A DNA stretch of 64,000 nucleotides from Uloborus plumipes (lineage: Eukaryota > Arthropoda > Arachnida > Araneae > Uloboridae): assembly GCA_038373865.1 (NCBI GenBank), contig JAXGGA010000468.1, positions 124,001-188,000 on the forward strand. Reading direction: 5' to 3'. The notes beneath the pieces are model-generated. The model made no database searches and was not told the DNA's origin. It worked only from the letters and a program-made list of their open reading frames with translations. Shown here one piece after another: positions 23,001 through 34,904 of this stretch. How positions within the stretch are numbered: the stretch's first letter is position 1; each line of letters starts with the position of its first letter. A program made the translations under genes and the position numbers.

Positions 23001-23101
23001 CTTACCACCATAAAAATATTAAATACACCAAGTTTTATCAAAATCCGAGGACATGGGTTACAAAATCCCGTTTTCCTGGGTGATTTGACATGGATTGACC
23101 C
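20091..23101. mobile_element. 3.0-kb fold-back DNA element inserted in the LINE
   Basis: The ends are GGGTCATTCCACGTCA on the left and its near complement (GGGTCAATCCATGTCA read inward) on the right. The target duplication is AGGG (20087-20090 and 23102-23105). Two inverted arms of about 1.25 kb (20091 to about 21337, and about 21848 to 23101) match almost base for base around a spacer of about 0.5 kb. Each arm holds an internal direct repeat about 380 bp apart (around 20465 and 20847; mirrored around 22700 and 22320). No transposase frame is seen. A 4-bp duplication fits several cut-and-paste groups (for example Sola or Chapaev types), so I leave the superfamily open. Confidence 0.85.
21318..21475 (+). 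repeat. Repeat in the fold-back spacer (pair with 6800-6965)
   Basis: See 6800-6965. It lies in and just before the unpaired centre of the 20091-23101 element. Confidence 0.5.
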
Positions 23102-23105
23102 AGGG

Positions 23106-23314
23106 GCATGAAGATTGATGGAGAGGGTAGAAGGGTGTATAGAAACTGTTGTAATTGCCCAGATACACAGCTTACACCTTGTCATATCTTTGAGTGTCCA
23201 GCAATAAATGCGAACCTGAGAGAAATTGGTGTATTGCCGTCACTTGTAGACCTTTATGACGATAACATCCAACAAATCGCAAAAGCAGTTACAAGGATCC
23301 ATGGAGGTTTTTAG
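23106..23314 (+). pseudogene. Non-LTR retrotransposon fragment: CCHC knuckle (3' part after insertion)
   Basis: This is the continuation of the RNase H reading frame on the far side of the fold-back element, in the same frame once the insertion and its 4-bp duplication are removed. It encodes MKIDGEGRR, then NCCNCPDTQLTPCHIFEC (C-x2-C-x8-H-x3-C), the knuckle that follows RNase H in these LINE ORFs. It ends at TAG 23312-23314. The sequence after it is AT-rich, with no clear poly(A) tail. Confidence 0.85.
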
Positions 23315-25950
23315 TTCGGCTAAATCATAGACACGACAAAAAAATACGTTTTGGTCCTGTTTAGTTGATGTTGTTCTCTTTTTGTTCTCAGTTTTGAATT
23401 TATAGTTAGCTAAAAATGTTAAAGATTCAAGTCGTTACTTGTTATTAACACTGTTTACTAAAATTTACTGCTTGAACATTGCAATGAATCAATAAGTCGT
23501 TGAGCTTAAATTTATAAAAATGCATAAATTAGTGTATATTATTACGTTATCTTAATTATTTTCTAATTATGTATTGTAATAATTGCATATCGTCCAACTG
23601 TTATTTAAAATTTTGAGTTACTACGGAAATTAATCAAATTCAAATTCTAAGTAAATAGACATTTGAAGTAGTTCTAAAATACAGAGACTGAAATCATTTG
23701 AAGTTATCTGTCATCAGTATTTGTAAAAAGTTTATTTGTAAGATGTCGGTAGCTTATGTCGGTCGTAATTAAGTAACTAATGACTGAGTGGCCTGTGCTG
23801 GAAATATGCATTAACTGCATAAATACATGAAAGATTTTTTTCTTGAAAAAATTAACAAAAAAATAAATATTGGAGATCATTTCGGCACTATGTATATTTT
23901 AAAAGAAATTTCTTAAAAATGATTTTATAAATCAACACTGATAGTTATTTTGACATTTTTTTTAATGTGTGAAACAAATCTTCGTACAAAATGAATATAA
24001 GTCTAAACATTAAGGATTATTTTGTGATCTCTGAAAATGCGTGAGTAAAAAATAATATAAAAAGAAAATAATTAATGCAGATGATTACTTTGACATAAAC
24101 TATACGGACATGAGAAATAAAATTAAGAAAGGAAAAAACATAAAATAAACATTATCTGGTTTTTAATAAGTGCTTAATATTAATTATACTAAAAGCTGAT
24201 TGATTGGAAGGATTCACTAATTCTTGTTTATGGATTATTTTCATGTTATCGCTCTCAGAAAAAACTTTCGGGTGCATTTATATTTAAAAAAAAGGGTCTT
24301 CAAGCATTAGTTAAGAAAACCCTTGTTTGCTTTAATATTTCCTTTAGCTTATCTTCTCAAGTAACAAATATGTTGCATTTTTTTCTGTAAACTTCTGCTT
24401 CAAACTTACACTTTTCGTGTTGCTTCAGGCAAATTAATAATGTGATTACAGCTTTCAGAGATCGATTTTTGTCTCATTTCAAAGAAAAAACACTAAACGA
24501 ATTCGATTTCATAGCAAAAACTTTCCATCTTTTGTCGGAATATTACCGTTCTTTAAAGTAAACATCATCTATTATTACTCTGAAAAACATACTTCTGTAA
24601 TTTAATAGCAAAATATAAAACATAAGAAAAACACCTCTTCATTATCTATGCGTATTTTAAAGATATGTTACAATAGAATGTCTGAGAAAGTGTTCATTTA
24701 CCCTAACCATTACTGAACACAAAAAACATTATGCTTTCAAATATTTCTTGATTTAAAAATGTATTTTTCAATCGTCTTCATGCTATTTCAAAGTGCGTTG
24801 ACAATACTAGATGCTAGTTTTAACTAATGTATAAGATTTGTCAGTTAGAATTTATTTGGCATCTTTGAAGATTTTCTATTCCTTCCTCCTCTTCACAATC
24901 TTTATTTCTCCTTCCTTCAAACATATTTCGTAAAAATACAAGCACCGTGGTCAGATGCAGCCGGCTCTAAAAACAAAATCTGTGCATGTGCGTTGCGCGT
25001 GCCTGTGTCTTAATGCGCGCTGTAGAGTTCAGAAGAAATGCCGACTTTCAAGAAATAAAACGCGCTTGCTATACATGCTACAAAAAAGTTGTAAGAAATT
25101 TAATCTACTTTAACTTTTCTATTTAACAATTTTTGATAACTTTTATCATTTCTGAGGTATTACGAAAAAACCACAAAAGTCATAAATTTTTGTGATTTTT
25201 CGCCCCCCAAAGTTTTCCCCGGATCCTTCATGTTGGATAACTTGGTTTTTTTCTTATTGGCACCAATATGTACAAGTTAAAAAACTAAAATCTCCTAGAG
25301 CCCATTTTTTGCAAGGTAAAATGTATCTATTGATTGGACTATAAAACTGAAGCCTATTATTTATCAATAAAGTATCTGCTGCAAACATTTACACATAAAA
25401 AATCTTCTAACAAAGCTGATGATTTTCTTGAATACATATAACTTAGTATAAGTGCTTAAGAGCAAATTGCTTCTTTTTTTAATTTATTTGTTTATCAATG
25501 CCTATTTATATGTGTTCGAGAAATTAATCCCTTTTATAACTTCAAAGCTCGAGTCCTCATTGTGACTGTACTCTCATAAATGGATCAGTACTTGCGTCTG
25601 AGCTTTATGCAGTGCTGCCATAAATACTCGTCATCACTTATAATGAATTTAGTTTAATAATTTCAAGTAATAGCTCAGTTACTGTAATACGTTGATACTA
25701 TGTGTGATACTCAATACAATTATTCCTAGGACAATTACATTTACTCTTCAAATGACCACTCTTACGTGTAAAATATATCTTTTACCGATTTAGTGGAAAA
25801 TCAAAGGTTGTATGTTTTTCACGCTACTAAATACATGGTCGGTTGGGGGTACTTGGGAACTTTTCCGACTTCTTTCATTTTAAAGATTTTTGGGATTTCC
25901 CTTAAAAAAACTGTTTTAATATTTCTGCGACTTTTTTGACTCTTTACGAA
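23315..25950. other. AT-rich intergenic stretch
   Basis: 2.6 kb with no gene, inverted repeat or SINE that I can support. A GC-richer patch at 24955-25080 (TGCGTTGCGCGTGCC) has no open structure. Confidence 0.5.
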
Positions 25951-26730
25951 TACAAACAAGAAGTTCTGTCAAGAACTAAACGAGCCTACTTTCCCGTACA
26001 TCGAAATCGGCATTGTAGCATCTGATCAATATTCTCTTGATTATCTGAAACTGAAAATTATGTCAAACATACCTCTATAGCACTTAAAGCTGATTTCTAA
26101 AAGCAAAATATACCCCTCTCATCAGATGAAATAGACACGTAAAAATTAAATAAACGAGTCAATTAAGTTTTGTCGCACCTTTTAAAGAATGTAACTGTTA
26201 TAGTTCTTCCGTAGAAAAATTCCACAATCGTTTTCAAAAGAAAAAAAAAATAAACAAATAAAATAAAAGTACAAAGAACTTCAAAACACATTTTATCAAA
26301 GAAAGAAAAAAAAAACTCGTTCGTTAATAAAATGTCTTGAATTTCATTTTTAATCCGTTGCCAGTTGTTAAATATAAATAAAGAATAAAATGCTCTCGTG
26401 AATGAAAAATTTTTGTTAACAAAAAAAAAAATATCGTCTGCCAAAAAAAAAATCATAATAATAATAAATTAAACAAAACAAATAAATAAATAAACAAAAA
26501 ATCGTCTGCCCAGTCAGTCATTTTTTTCTGAGCCTGCATTTCCGCCATGTCTGCGGAGTCGGAGTCGGAATCAGAGTCCTCACAGAAGATTATTCAGAAA
26601 AGTACTTTACAATACATTATTTATCAAAACCATTTTCTTACAAAGTTAGTTTGAAGGAAATCCGCCTTGAAGTTCAGAATCAACATTCAATTTAAATTTC
26701 TCCGTAGGCGCTCATGTTAAAATTTTTTCT

Positions 26731-27300
26731 GAACGGTTCATCATTGAACGAAAAATTGTTCAAATTGAAAAGTGAAATATGGGAAGGAGCCTCTCCGAGA
26801 TCTTTCGAACAAAAAAAAGTTTATTCAATTCCGACGGTTCACTTAAAAGTTATTAGGTGGGGAAAGGTTGTTTGAACGGTTCAATGTTGAACGAAAAAAA
26901 TGTTCAAATTGAAAATTTAAATACGGTAATGAAGCATCCTTGCCGAGATCTTTCGAACAAAAAAAAGTTTGTTTAAATCGGACTGTTCACTCAAAAGTTA
27001 TTAGGAGTGAGAGCTTTTTTGAACGGTTCAATGTTGAACGAAAAAATTGTTCAAATCAAAAATGTGGGTACGGGAATGAAGTATCCTTGAAAAGATCTTT
27101 CGAACAAAAAAAAGTTTGTTCAAATCGGACTGTTCATTCAAAAGTTAGTATCGCGGGACCGGTTATTTGAACGGCTCAAAGTTGAACCAAAAATTGTTCA
27201 AATCAAAAAATCAAATATGGGAATGAGCTGTACTCGCCGAGATCTTTCCAACAAAAAAAAGTTTGTCCAAATCGGAATGTTCATTCAAAAGTTATTAGGG
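26731..27300 (+). repeat. Four tandem units of about 146 bp
   Basis: Each unit begins GAACGGTTCAATGTTGAACG (a short palindrome) and contains GAGATCTTTCGAACAAAAAA and TTCA(C/T)TCAAAAGTTA. They carry open frames only by chance. Confidence 0.85.
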
Positions 27301-27340
27301 GGGGACAGACAGACCGACCGACCGACCGACAGACAGACAC
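27301..27340 (+). repeat. GACA/GACC tetranucleotide run
   Basis: Variable between family copies (also at 42021-42070, 43198-43232, and eroded at 40086-40106). Confidence 0.85.
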
Positions 27341-27889
27341 ACAAATTCCCCATCTCAATACCCTACTTTCAAATTTTTAATTTTTCGATATTTATTTCAT
27401 TTTTTTGTTTCTTTTTGACTTTTTTTAACTTGGCGATATTTTTTTTACTTGGCGATATTTTTTGGACTTGGCGACATTTTTCGGACTTGGCGACATTTTT
27501 TAGATGCATTAAGCCAATTTTAATGCTTTTTTCGTTTCTTTTATTTTTAACGGGAAAGTAGGCTAAAAAAGAACACAACACCCTTTTAAGTTATTTAGTG
27601 GCTCTCTAACAGGAGTTAGGTTTAGTGGCTGGTTATAATTACCAATAAAAAAGTAAAAAACAGGAAAATTTAGGATAATTTTGACAACATATAGGAGAGC
27701 TATGATCACTTGTTTTTGTTGTATTTTCTATCAAAAAATGTTTTCTTTTCTTTTTTTACTTTTTACGAAGTTATAAACTCTGGTGCTTAGGTTTTTTCCC
27801 CTGTAACCCCCCTTCAAATTGACTAAAGCATAAGATCCAGATATAAAGGTATTAGTGTCACATAACCCGCACGTTCTTTGGATATCCTG

Positions 27890-28150
27890 TTTCCAGATTT
27901 TTTTTTTTTTTTTTTAGCGCATTGCTAATTTCAGTTGGCCTTTTGTATGGATCGGCAGATGATTGAAAGAAATGAATCTCTTCACTCTCACTCTCTACAA
28001 TTCAGGGCTTTTGTCAGTCTTCTTTTTCTTTTCTTCTTCTTCCTTTTGTAATTTTACCTCTGCTCTTAACCTGTTCACCTTCGGTTTTTGAGTTTGAATT
28101 TTTTTTTCTTGTTTTTTTTTTTCTTTTTTTCTTTTTTTTTTTTCGTTTTA
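27890..28150 (+). repeat. Pyrimidine-rich and poly-T region
   Basis: T and CT runs with no further structure. Confidence 0.7.
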
Positions 28151-28279
28151 GTTCTCATCTTCTCTACCTTTCCATGGCTTCTTTCGCTGTCAATAGTTCT
28201 CCTTATCTTTCGGGCTTTAATCCTTTTTTTAAAAAATCTTATTTCAACTTTCCCATCTTGTGCTTATTGACCCATACTG

Positions 28280-29289
28280 TTTAAAATAAATTGTAATTAT
28301 AACCATGTACTTTCAGGCACTGAGCTTTATTGCTTGCAGAAGATAATAATATTTTTTAAAAAACATCTGGGGCATAGTTATAATCAGATTTGCACCTACC
28401 GTATGATTTTTTGAGGACTGGAATCAGAGTGAACTAACGTATACCAGATGGGTTTTATCTTTCTTTTACTTTCTATTTATTATTATTTATTTATTTATTT
28501 ATTTTGAGCGTTCGTCGTCTTTTAGAGCTCTATGAATATTGACTCGATAATTTTATCGGACATCTATTTAAAGTTTTTTGAAACAAAAAAAATTTACCGC
28601 TCTTGCAGAATGCTTCAATAGATAATATAAACTTCCCCGCGAAGTTTCAAGGTAAAAGTGTTCCTATTATATCTTTATCCCCCCCCCCCCCGCCATTTTT
28701 TTTTTTTTTTTTGCTTTTAAAATTTTAAAATCTTGCAGCTTTCAAGAATTAGCTAAATGCTTTTTAATATAGACACAGTTCTGTCTAGACTCACAATTGC
28801 TTTCAACTCTTTAGATTCACTCGATTAATTATTAATGGTTTTTCACATTTTATTTTGGCATAAATGCTGCTGTCCCATTCCTCCCATTTTCCTCTACAGC
28901 GTTTTACTTCTTCTTAACATAGATACAGTATTTTTCGGAAAGAAAATTTCACAGACAAATAGTCTCACAATATCTGAAAATTTGTGATATGTTTCCAATA
29001 ATCCTCCAGTCTGTAAAAATTTCTATTATTATGGTTCTTTTTCTTTAACCGAAAATATATTTTCCAAGCGATAAAATCAGAAAATAGTAACGCCAATTTA
29101 ATTATTTCATATTCTTACTTAATTCAGAACGTAATTAATTATTCTTAATCTCACACTTTAAAATTTAATTGATACCACTTTGTGCAAAATTTTGTCAATT
29201 ATACTATAAATGCACACCTATCTACATTACATCGCATCCAAGCGTAAAACCACCTTCAAAGCTTCAAACACGCATTTCCCAGTAATATT
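28280..29289. other. AT-rich stretch, nothing recognised
   Basis: Contains a C run then a T run at 28680-28711 only. Confidence 0.5.
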
Positions 29290-29700
29290 TTAATACATTT
29301 TCACCCCGACTTAATTTCGACAAAGAGATGGTCCGGAATAGGTATTAATACTCCTCAATTTACTGCCGCTTTGAAGTGTGGAAGTTCGGAAAACTGCCTC
29401 ATAGCGCTCTAAATTCGGGTGTTAAAAGCCGTAATTAAAGCACCACTCACCTTTCCTAATTCCAGACGATGCAGCTTCGGGGCGAATAATGAAGCTTGCT
29501 ACAGTAGCGGAAAACGCCACTTCTGCAATGATTGTGTCCGTTCTGATTTCCCTAATTACCTGCTAATAAGGTGATAGGTCGGAAGTGTGGCGCAAGGCAT
29601 GTAACATATGTTTAACCCAACACTTGTTGGAGAGTTCGCGGATCGGGGGAAAGTGACCTGAGTCAATGGTGGTTGATTTGTGGTTAGGGTTCGTTTGAAA
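29290..29700. other. Repeat-free island of balanced composition
   Basis: Visibly less AT-rich and free of homopolymers or repeats found elsewhere in the window. Contains TAATTA cores (around 29433 and 29553) and the 29562-29451 exon candidate. It could be an exon, a conserved regulatory element or neither. Confidence 0.35.
29451..29562 (-). CDS. Weak candidate exon in a unique-sequence island
   Basis: Minus strand: a CACCTTATTAGCAG double (NAGNAG) acceptor, 37 open codons (TDTIIAEVAFSATVASF, IIRPEAASSGIRK) and a GTGAGT donor. It leaves one base, which fits the GA start of the 14267 candidate exon (Gly codon, phase 1). The product is not recognised. An open frame of this length is not improbable by chance; the splice sites and the phase match are the main support. 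The surrounding 29290-29700 is conspicuously free of repeats. Confidence 0.25.
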
Positions 29701-30612
29701 GTTCTCTGATGAGTCGCTCTAATGGAGGGCATTGAAAGCGAGATGTGTGGTCTTCAGTTTTTATGATCGCGATTTTGTAAGTTTTAGTAGCGATTCTCAA
29801 TATAGCAAAGTAACTTTCTCCCTGGGTATCAGAAAAAATCTTTTCTGCATTTATACTTTTAAGTTGAGATTATATTTCTCGTGTTTGCAAAAACCTAAAA
29901 AGAAGTTCGCTAAATAAAAAAATCCATGAAAACAGATAGTTTTATTTCATTACGATGTGGGCTATGAGCATCTCAACTTATGCGCACTAAATATCATGTT
30001 TTTTGAATAGGTCAAGTTTAAACGCTTATGTAATAACTAAAAAGCTGAACTACTAGGCTATTCTACCGAAAAAAAGAAAAGAAATTTCGTCCTACGTGTT
30101 ACAGCCCTATATTGCCTTTCAAAACGTGCAATGAACAAAACGTTTGGCCTAAAGAAATCAAGCACATGTTTGTAAGATTTCTTAGGCTTTCCTTCCCCAT
30201 GCGTTCCGTAAATATTACTTTTAAAAGGAAAAATACAGAGGTATAAAGTAGATACCTGAAAATAATAACTGATAATCTGCGGGATTGATTCACCATTAGT
30301 TACTTTTGAAACTAACTCTAAAAAATAGTGAAAAAGCAAAGTATGTATTCGAAAATTTGCAACAATAGATTTGGAGGATATTTTGATAGAATGGTAAAAA
30401 GTAAAAAGGATGACAAAACTGATCAGAATTTCAAAGCCTTCGCATAAAAATTTTCATTTCAAAATTTTTTTCTTAACAAATCAAGCAAGTAAAAACTTTT
30501 AACTAGGTAAGCAAATTGTTCACTTTAAATCCCAAATTGTTTGTGTATACGTAAAAATGTAAGGAACAATATAATTAAATTTCCTGCACCCGACGGTGCA
30601 TTCAACCAAGTA
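29701..30612. other. AT-rich stretch, nothing recognised
   Basis: Small open frames on both strands (for example 30339-30058 minus) lack domain signals. Confidence 0.45.
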
Positions 30613-30797
30613 CTGTCGGCCCCTCCTAATCGGGTAACGGATAAACGAATACCCCGCTTATACGAATAAAATATCCTGGAACCAAATATTCCCCATATCA
30701 TAGACGCAATGTTAAAGATCTCCACTTAAACGAATACCCCGCTTAATCGAATAATATTTCTTGGAACCAACAGTATTCGTTTAAGAGGGGCCGACAG
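30613..30797. mobile_element. pogo/Tigger-like MITE
   Basis: Ends CTGTCGGCCCCTC and mirror, TA on both sides, internal CGAATACCCCGCTTA repeats on opposite sides of the centre, 185 bp. Confidence 0.75.
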
Positions 30798-31017
30798 TAT
30801 ATCTTTAACACAAATTGATAAATTATGTGTGATTGCTACAACTATGCAACTAAACAGATGTTCAAAGACAAAAGGACAAAAAAATGATAAAAGAATATTA
30901 TATGTTAGTGTTGAACTTATTCAGTACTTTTAAAATGACATTTTTCATCCATTTTAAAATTACGAGTACGTAAAATTTCTTTATTTCAAGACACATTATT
31001 TGAGATACTAGATTAGG

Positions 31018-31612
31018 AGTCTCAAGTAGCATCAACTCATCGGATTTTGCTCGGCCGATCATCGAACTCCTCATAAACTGATCCCGTAACGTACGATGAC
31101 ATCGTTCCGATCAGTATCAGAGCACGGTTTTCGATGAGCTACTTTTCATCGGAAAGCGATATCCTTCCGATCAACTTTTCCGATGAAAATAAGCCGAGCA
31201 TCAAGCCCGTCATTTAGGGGGGCAGGGGGGGTCAATTGCCCCCCCCCCCTGACTTTGAGAAATCAAAGTATTTCCATATAAGTGGGCGTGGTTTTCGTTG
31301 TTCTCTGGTGAAATTGTATTGTGTTTTTACCCTTTGCCCCCCCCCCCGGAAAAACTTGAAATGACGTCCCTGCCGAGCATCCAAAAGTGATCCTAAATTC
31401 ATCGTCACCGGACTACACTGCTCGTAAATTGCACCAAATCTCATCGTATTTCGAGCAAAACTCATCGGATTTTGCTGCTCGGACTCTGTTTGACCGATGA
31501 GACATATTGGAGCAGTTCCCGATGAGAACTCATTGAATTCAATCATCGGCCGATGAGAATTTTATCGGGTTTCGATGAATGGCCGATCATCGGCTGATGA
31601 GATTATGCTGCT
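31018..31612. mobile_element. CCGATGAG-rich element (host of a Mutator-like MITE)
   Basis: Many ATCGG/CCGAT motifs; ends GTAGCATCAACTCATCGG and, inward from the right, GCAGCATAATCTCATCAGCC. Interrupted at 31203-31371. Confidence 0.55.
31203..31371 (+). mobile_element. Mutator-like MITE with G/C runs, copy 1
   Basis: 169 bp between direct repeats GCCGAGCATC (31193-31202 and 31372-31381). The ends contain CGTCATTT and its mirror AAATGACG, and long C runs lie inside. Confidence 0.85.
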
Positions 31613-33044
31613 AGGGGTAGTTTTAAAAGTCATGTTCCTGCGTCCTTCACTTTTATTACTAAAAAGTATACCCATCAAAGTATACCCATCTTGTCTGCCA
31701 ATTTGTAGCTTTGTGTATTTAAAGACATTTTCTCTAAAAAGAGTTTTCTCTCATAATAAATCTCAAATGTTTTCTTTGAAATAAAAACTTAAGGCTTGTT
31801 TTCTTAGCTTCTATAAAAAGTTCAAGAGCTATGGAGAATAAAAGGGGGTTAAACTACTTTGAAAATTTTTCTAAAGGATTGAAGGTCAACATTGCCCACC
31901 TTTAATGGGAACTGGCGACATATTAAACTATAATACCGTGTTGCATAACTTCCTAGGAGGTTTTTTTTTTCTTTTTTTTTTAAGAATATCTAGTTTATTT
32001 TAAACATCGTTCTAAAGGCGTGGAAAGAAATAAAATATTTTAGTTACAGGAAGAAATCGCGTTGAATAGAAGATGCAGTTTTTCATTTGGTTTTATTTCA
32101 CAAGAACCTGTTTTAAGTATTCTTGTTTTTAAGAGAGCTTTGTAAAATGGAGAAATTTGCAAAATAGAGTTTCTTCAAATAAGACACTGATATCCTCATA
32201 AAAAGAAAAAAAAAATATGTAGTAAAATACAGTATATATTTTAAAGTGTTGTAACTTTGAACTTTCAATATAAAAGGTGTATTTAATTGTTATTTCAGCG
32301 AATTGAAAATTTGTTCGAACTGCCTTCTGCGATTTTTTAGTTAGCGTGCTTAAATATGTTGAGTATATTTTTAACGATGAATTATTGTTCATTAGTTTTT
32401 CCAAGTAGTTATTTCTCAAGATAGCAAAAAAAATCTCGAAAAGACTAAAACTAATTACCCAATTGATGAAGAATCAGCAAATAACAGATTAAAACATAAA
32501 AAAGACATTTTGAAATTTAGATGAACGGATGACAAAAGTTGAACGAAAACTCATAGAAACAAATTGAACAGTTCAGAAATATTGGAAAATGTTGTTATTT
32601 ATGCAAGAGACTTAATTCTCTTCATTTTTAAAATAAATTTATGAAATCTTTTGAAGTATAGTTGTAGTTCTTTTGGAGAGTCTTCGATTTTAATATCGAC
32701 AGTCATCATGCTCAATAACGAATTTTGCTGGAAACGGGGGACAAGAATTCTATGCAATCAATTTTGGGCGTAGTACAGAATTTTACGAGTGCGTTAGAGA
32801 CAGTTCGAAATGTATTTCATAAAGTAGTGAGTTCAATTGCTCCTTTTTAATCTTTTACTCCATTTTAAAACAAAATAAATGAAAACAGTGTCGCAAAAGC
32901 AGTGCACTGCAATAGAAAAGAACAAAAAATAGTTTTGTAATGTTTGAAGTCGACACAAAATTGCTACATTATGAAATAATTATAGTTAAAAATTGAGGTA
33001 GGCTTGAAGAAAACAAAAATTGAAAATAGCGAGTATCTCCATAT
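31613..33044. other. AT-rich stretch, nothing recognised
   Basis: No inverted repeats or SINE heads seen; poly-T at about 31960-31982. Confidence 0.45.
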
Positions 33045-33180
33045 ATTATTTCTCTAAGCCGAATCCTATACCCGGTCGAAGCTCGCTCATTTCTTTATCG
33101 AATTGCATGAAAATTTATGATTTTGAAGCTTATCCCGCGGGCTATTGACGAAAATTAGACCCACCCTCTAAAAAGTGTCG
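33045..33180 (+). repeat. Diverged interspersed repeat (pair with 15826-15965)
   Basis: See 15826-15965; same block order, heavily diverged. Confidence 0.45.
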
Positions 33181-33716
33181 GTTCGTTTTTTATTCGAACT
33201 TCAATTTTTGGGCACAAAATTGACTCTATCTAGCGAAATAATTGTCGTATCGTCTCCATTTTGATTTCATTCGAAAGATTAAAAAAAAAATGCGTTCTTT
33301 AGAACGTTTCTCCGCTAGCGCCGCGTAACGAGAATCTCGAAAATCCACGTTTAAGCGACTTATAAGCGATTGAAGTTTGAAAAAGTTAAATTTTTTGCTC
33401 AACTGTTAAAATCGTTTTACCATTGTTGTTCAAATCAATTTTAAATGCGACATTTCAAGTCAAGGCTTAGCTCGGTAAACCTTAATTGTAACTTTTATTG
33501 TTTCAAAATACTATGGTAGTTTTGCGATAACGTTAGTATTTAGTTTAGTGGTAGCCTTGGGTATTTGATTTTAATATAGGGTATCACTTTTGTAGTAGTT
33601 GTAAAAGTGAACGTGTCTTTGATCTCTTTGAAAAGTTGTCAGAACGACGGCAGTAGATGGCGATGTTGTGCAAATGAAGCCAATAAAAATTGTCGTATTA
33701 AATTTTAAGTTTAGAG

Positions 33717-33718
<2 letters not shown>

Positions 33719-33751
<33 letters not shown>
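33719..33751 (+). repeat. Poly-T tract
   Basis: About 33 consecutive T, possibly the tail of a minus-strand retroposed repeat. Confidence 0.9.
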
Positions 33752-33753
<2 letters not shown>

Positions 33754-33817
33754 GGAATTCCGCACGGGTCACCTAGTCACTTACTTAGTAAAGTAAAACT
33801 CGCATACATTACTAACA

Positions 33818-34045
33818 ACCAGCGGGTGACCGAGCTCCGCTCGAGGAAAACAGGTGTCGAAGCTAACTCGAAGATTTAAATTTTCAATTGTGATTTATCA
33901 AAACATCACACGCCATAAGAAAATTTGTGAAACCATTGGTGAAAAGATAACCGGTTAAAGTGCACCATTGTAAGCTATTCTAAACAAAGTTTCGGAAAGG
34001 GAATTATTCTATGCAAAGATTAAGTTTGAAAAGTCATAGGAAATA
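33818..34045 (+). repeat. Interspersed repeat, opposite-strand copy of 9035-9270
   Basis: Begins CCAGCGGGTGACCGAGCTCC and runs through GATAACCGGTTAAAGTGCAC. It may belong to the Helitron-like family ending at 35252. Confidence 0.7.
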
Positions 34046-34571
34046 AAATTTTTATTCGAATTCAATGCAATTTTCTCATAAATCGCCGAATACTGGGGTT
34101 AAAAATTACTTACACATATTAATGTTACATATCGTTGGAAGCAGAAAAATTTTGTCCGTCTTATGCAGTTTGTTCTGATTCTCTAACTTAAACACAGCAC
34201 GAGTTATTCAATTTTTAAACTTGCCTTTTGCAAGGCTTCACCCGATTTCTTGCAATACTTGGTTCATTAAAACCATCAATAAAAAATAAACTAATTATTC
34301 CACAGTTTTGATTTTTACGCCATTGGATAGAGCGATATTTTTAACCCCAGAATTGATTCGACTTACAGTCGAAGAACCAAGCTTTTATCTCCACTAGAAA
34401 AAAAGTTACAAGCGTTTGAACTTTGAGTTCGAAAACCTCTTTCCTGATCAAACTATTAAAGTTTTATTGCGTTGCTATGGCGACATCTTTTAAATTCATT
34501 GTTGGTGTCCTTTTCTTCATTTCGTTTCTTAAAAGCATTTCATTTTACGGCGTTTCAACAAGGCAAATAAT

Positions 34572-34603
34572 GCGATCGTCCGTGTTTCACTTGAATTCCT
34601 GCA
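34572..34603. repeat. MITE B terminal remnant
   Basis: About 32 bp matching the right end of MITE B (GCGATCGTCCGTGTTTCACT, then TGAATTCCTGC); the rest is missing. Confidence 0.55.
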
Positions 34604-34904
34604 TACTTAATGGCTTATATTTTTTTTCTGGTACCATTTTGAAAATGTGTTTCAAATTAAATTGTAATTCATGTTTTTAGCAGGGATTTTTTTTTGGCTG
34701 CGATCTAAATATTAAAACAACTTTTTTGTTTGGAATTTTGCAATTAATGTTACAGGAAGAGAGCGGTTTGGAAATATTTGTTTTTGGTAGGGAATTGTAT
34801 TTGTTTATTAGGGAGAGTGTTAAATATGTGCTACTTGACATTGTTTTTATTCCTGAGGAAGCATGTGCAAATAATGCGATTGACTTTTTTATGCGGGAAA
34901 GTTT

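Larger units (their letters stand above)
25957..27563 (+). mobile_element. AGCCTACTTTCCCGT element, plus-strand copy
   Basis: About 1.6 kb. AGCCTACTTTCCCGT near the left end (25986) and its complement at 27549-27563 form 15-bp inverted ends; homology with the 44.4-kb copy continues out to about 25957. The interior is non-coding: a 600-bp unique part, four tandem units of about 146 bp (starts 26731, 26874, 27021, 27169), a GACA/GACC tetranucleotide run, and four 19-bp TTGGCGATATTTTTT units. Confidence 0.85.
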
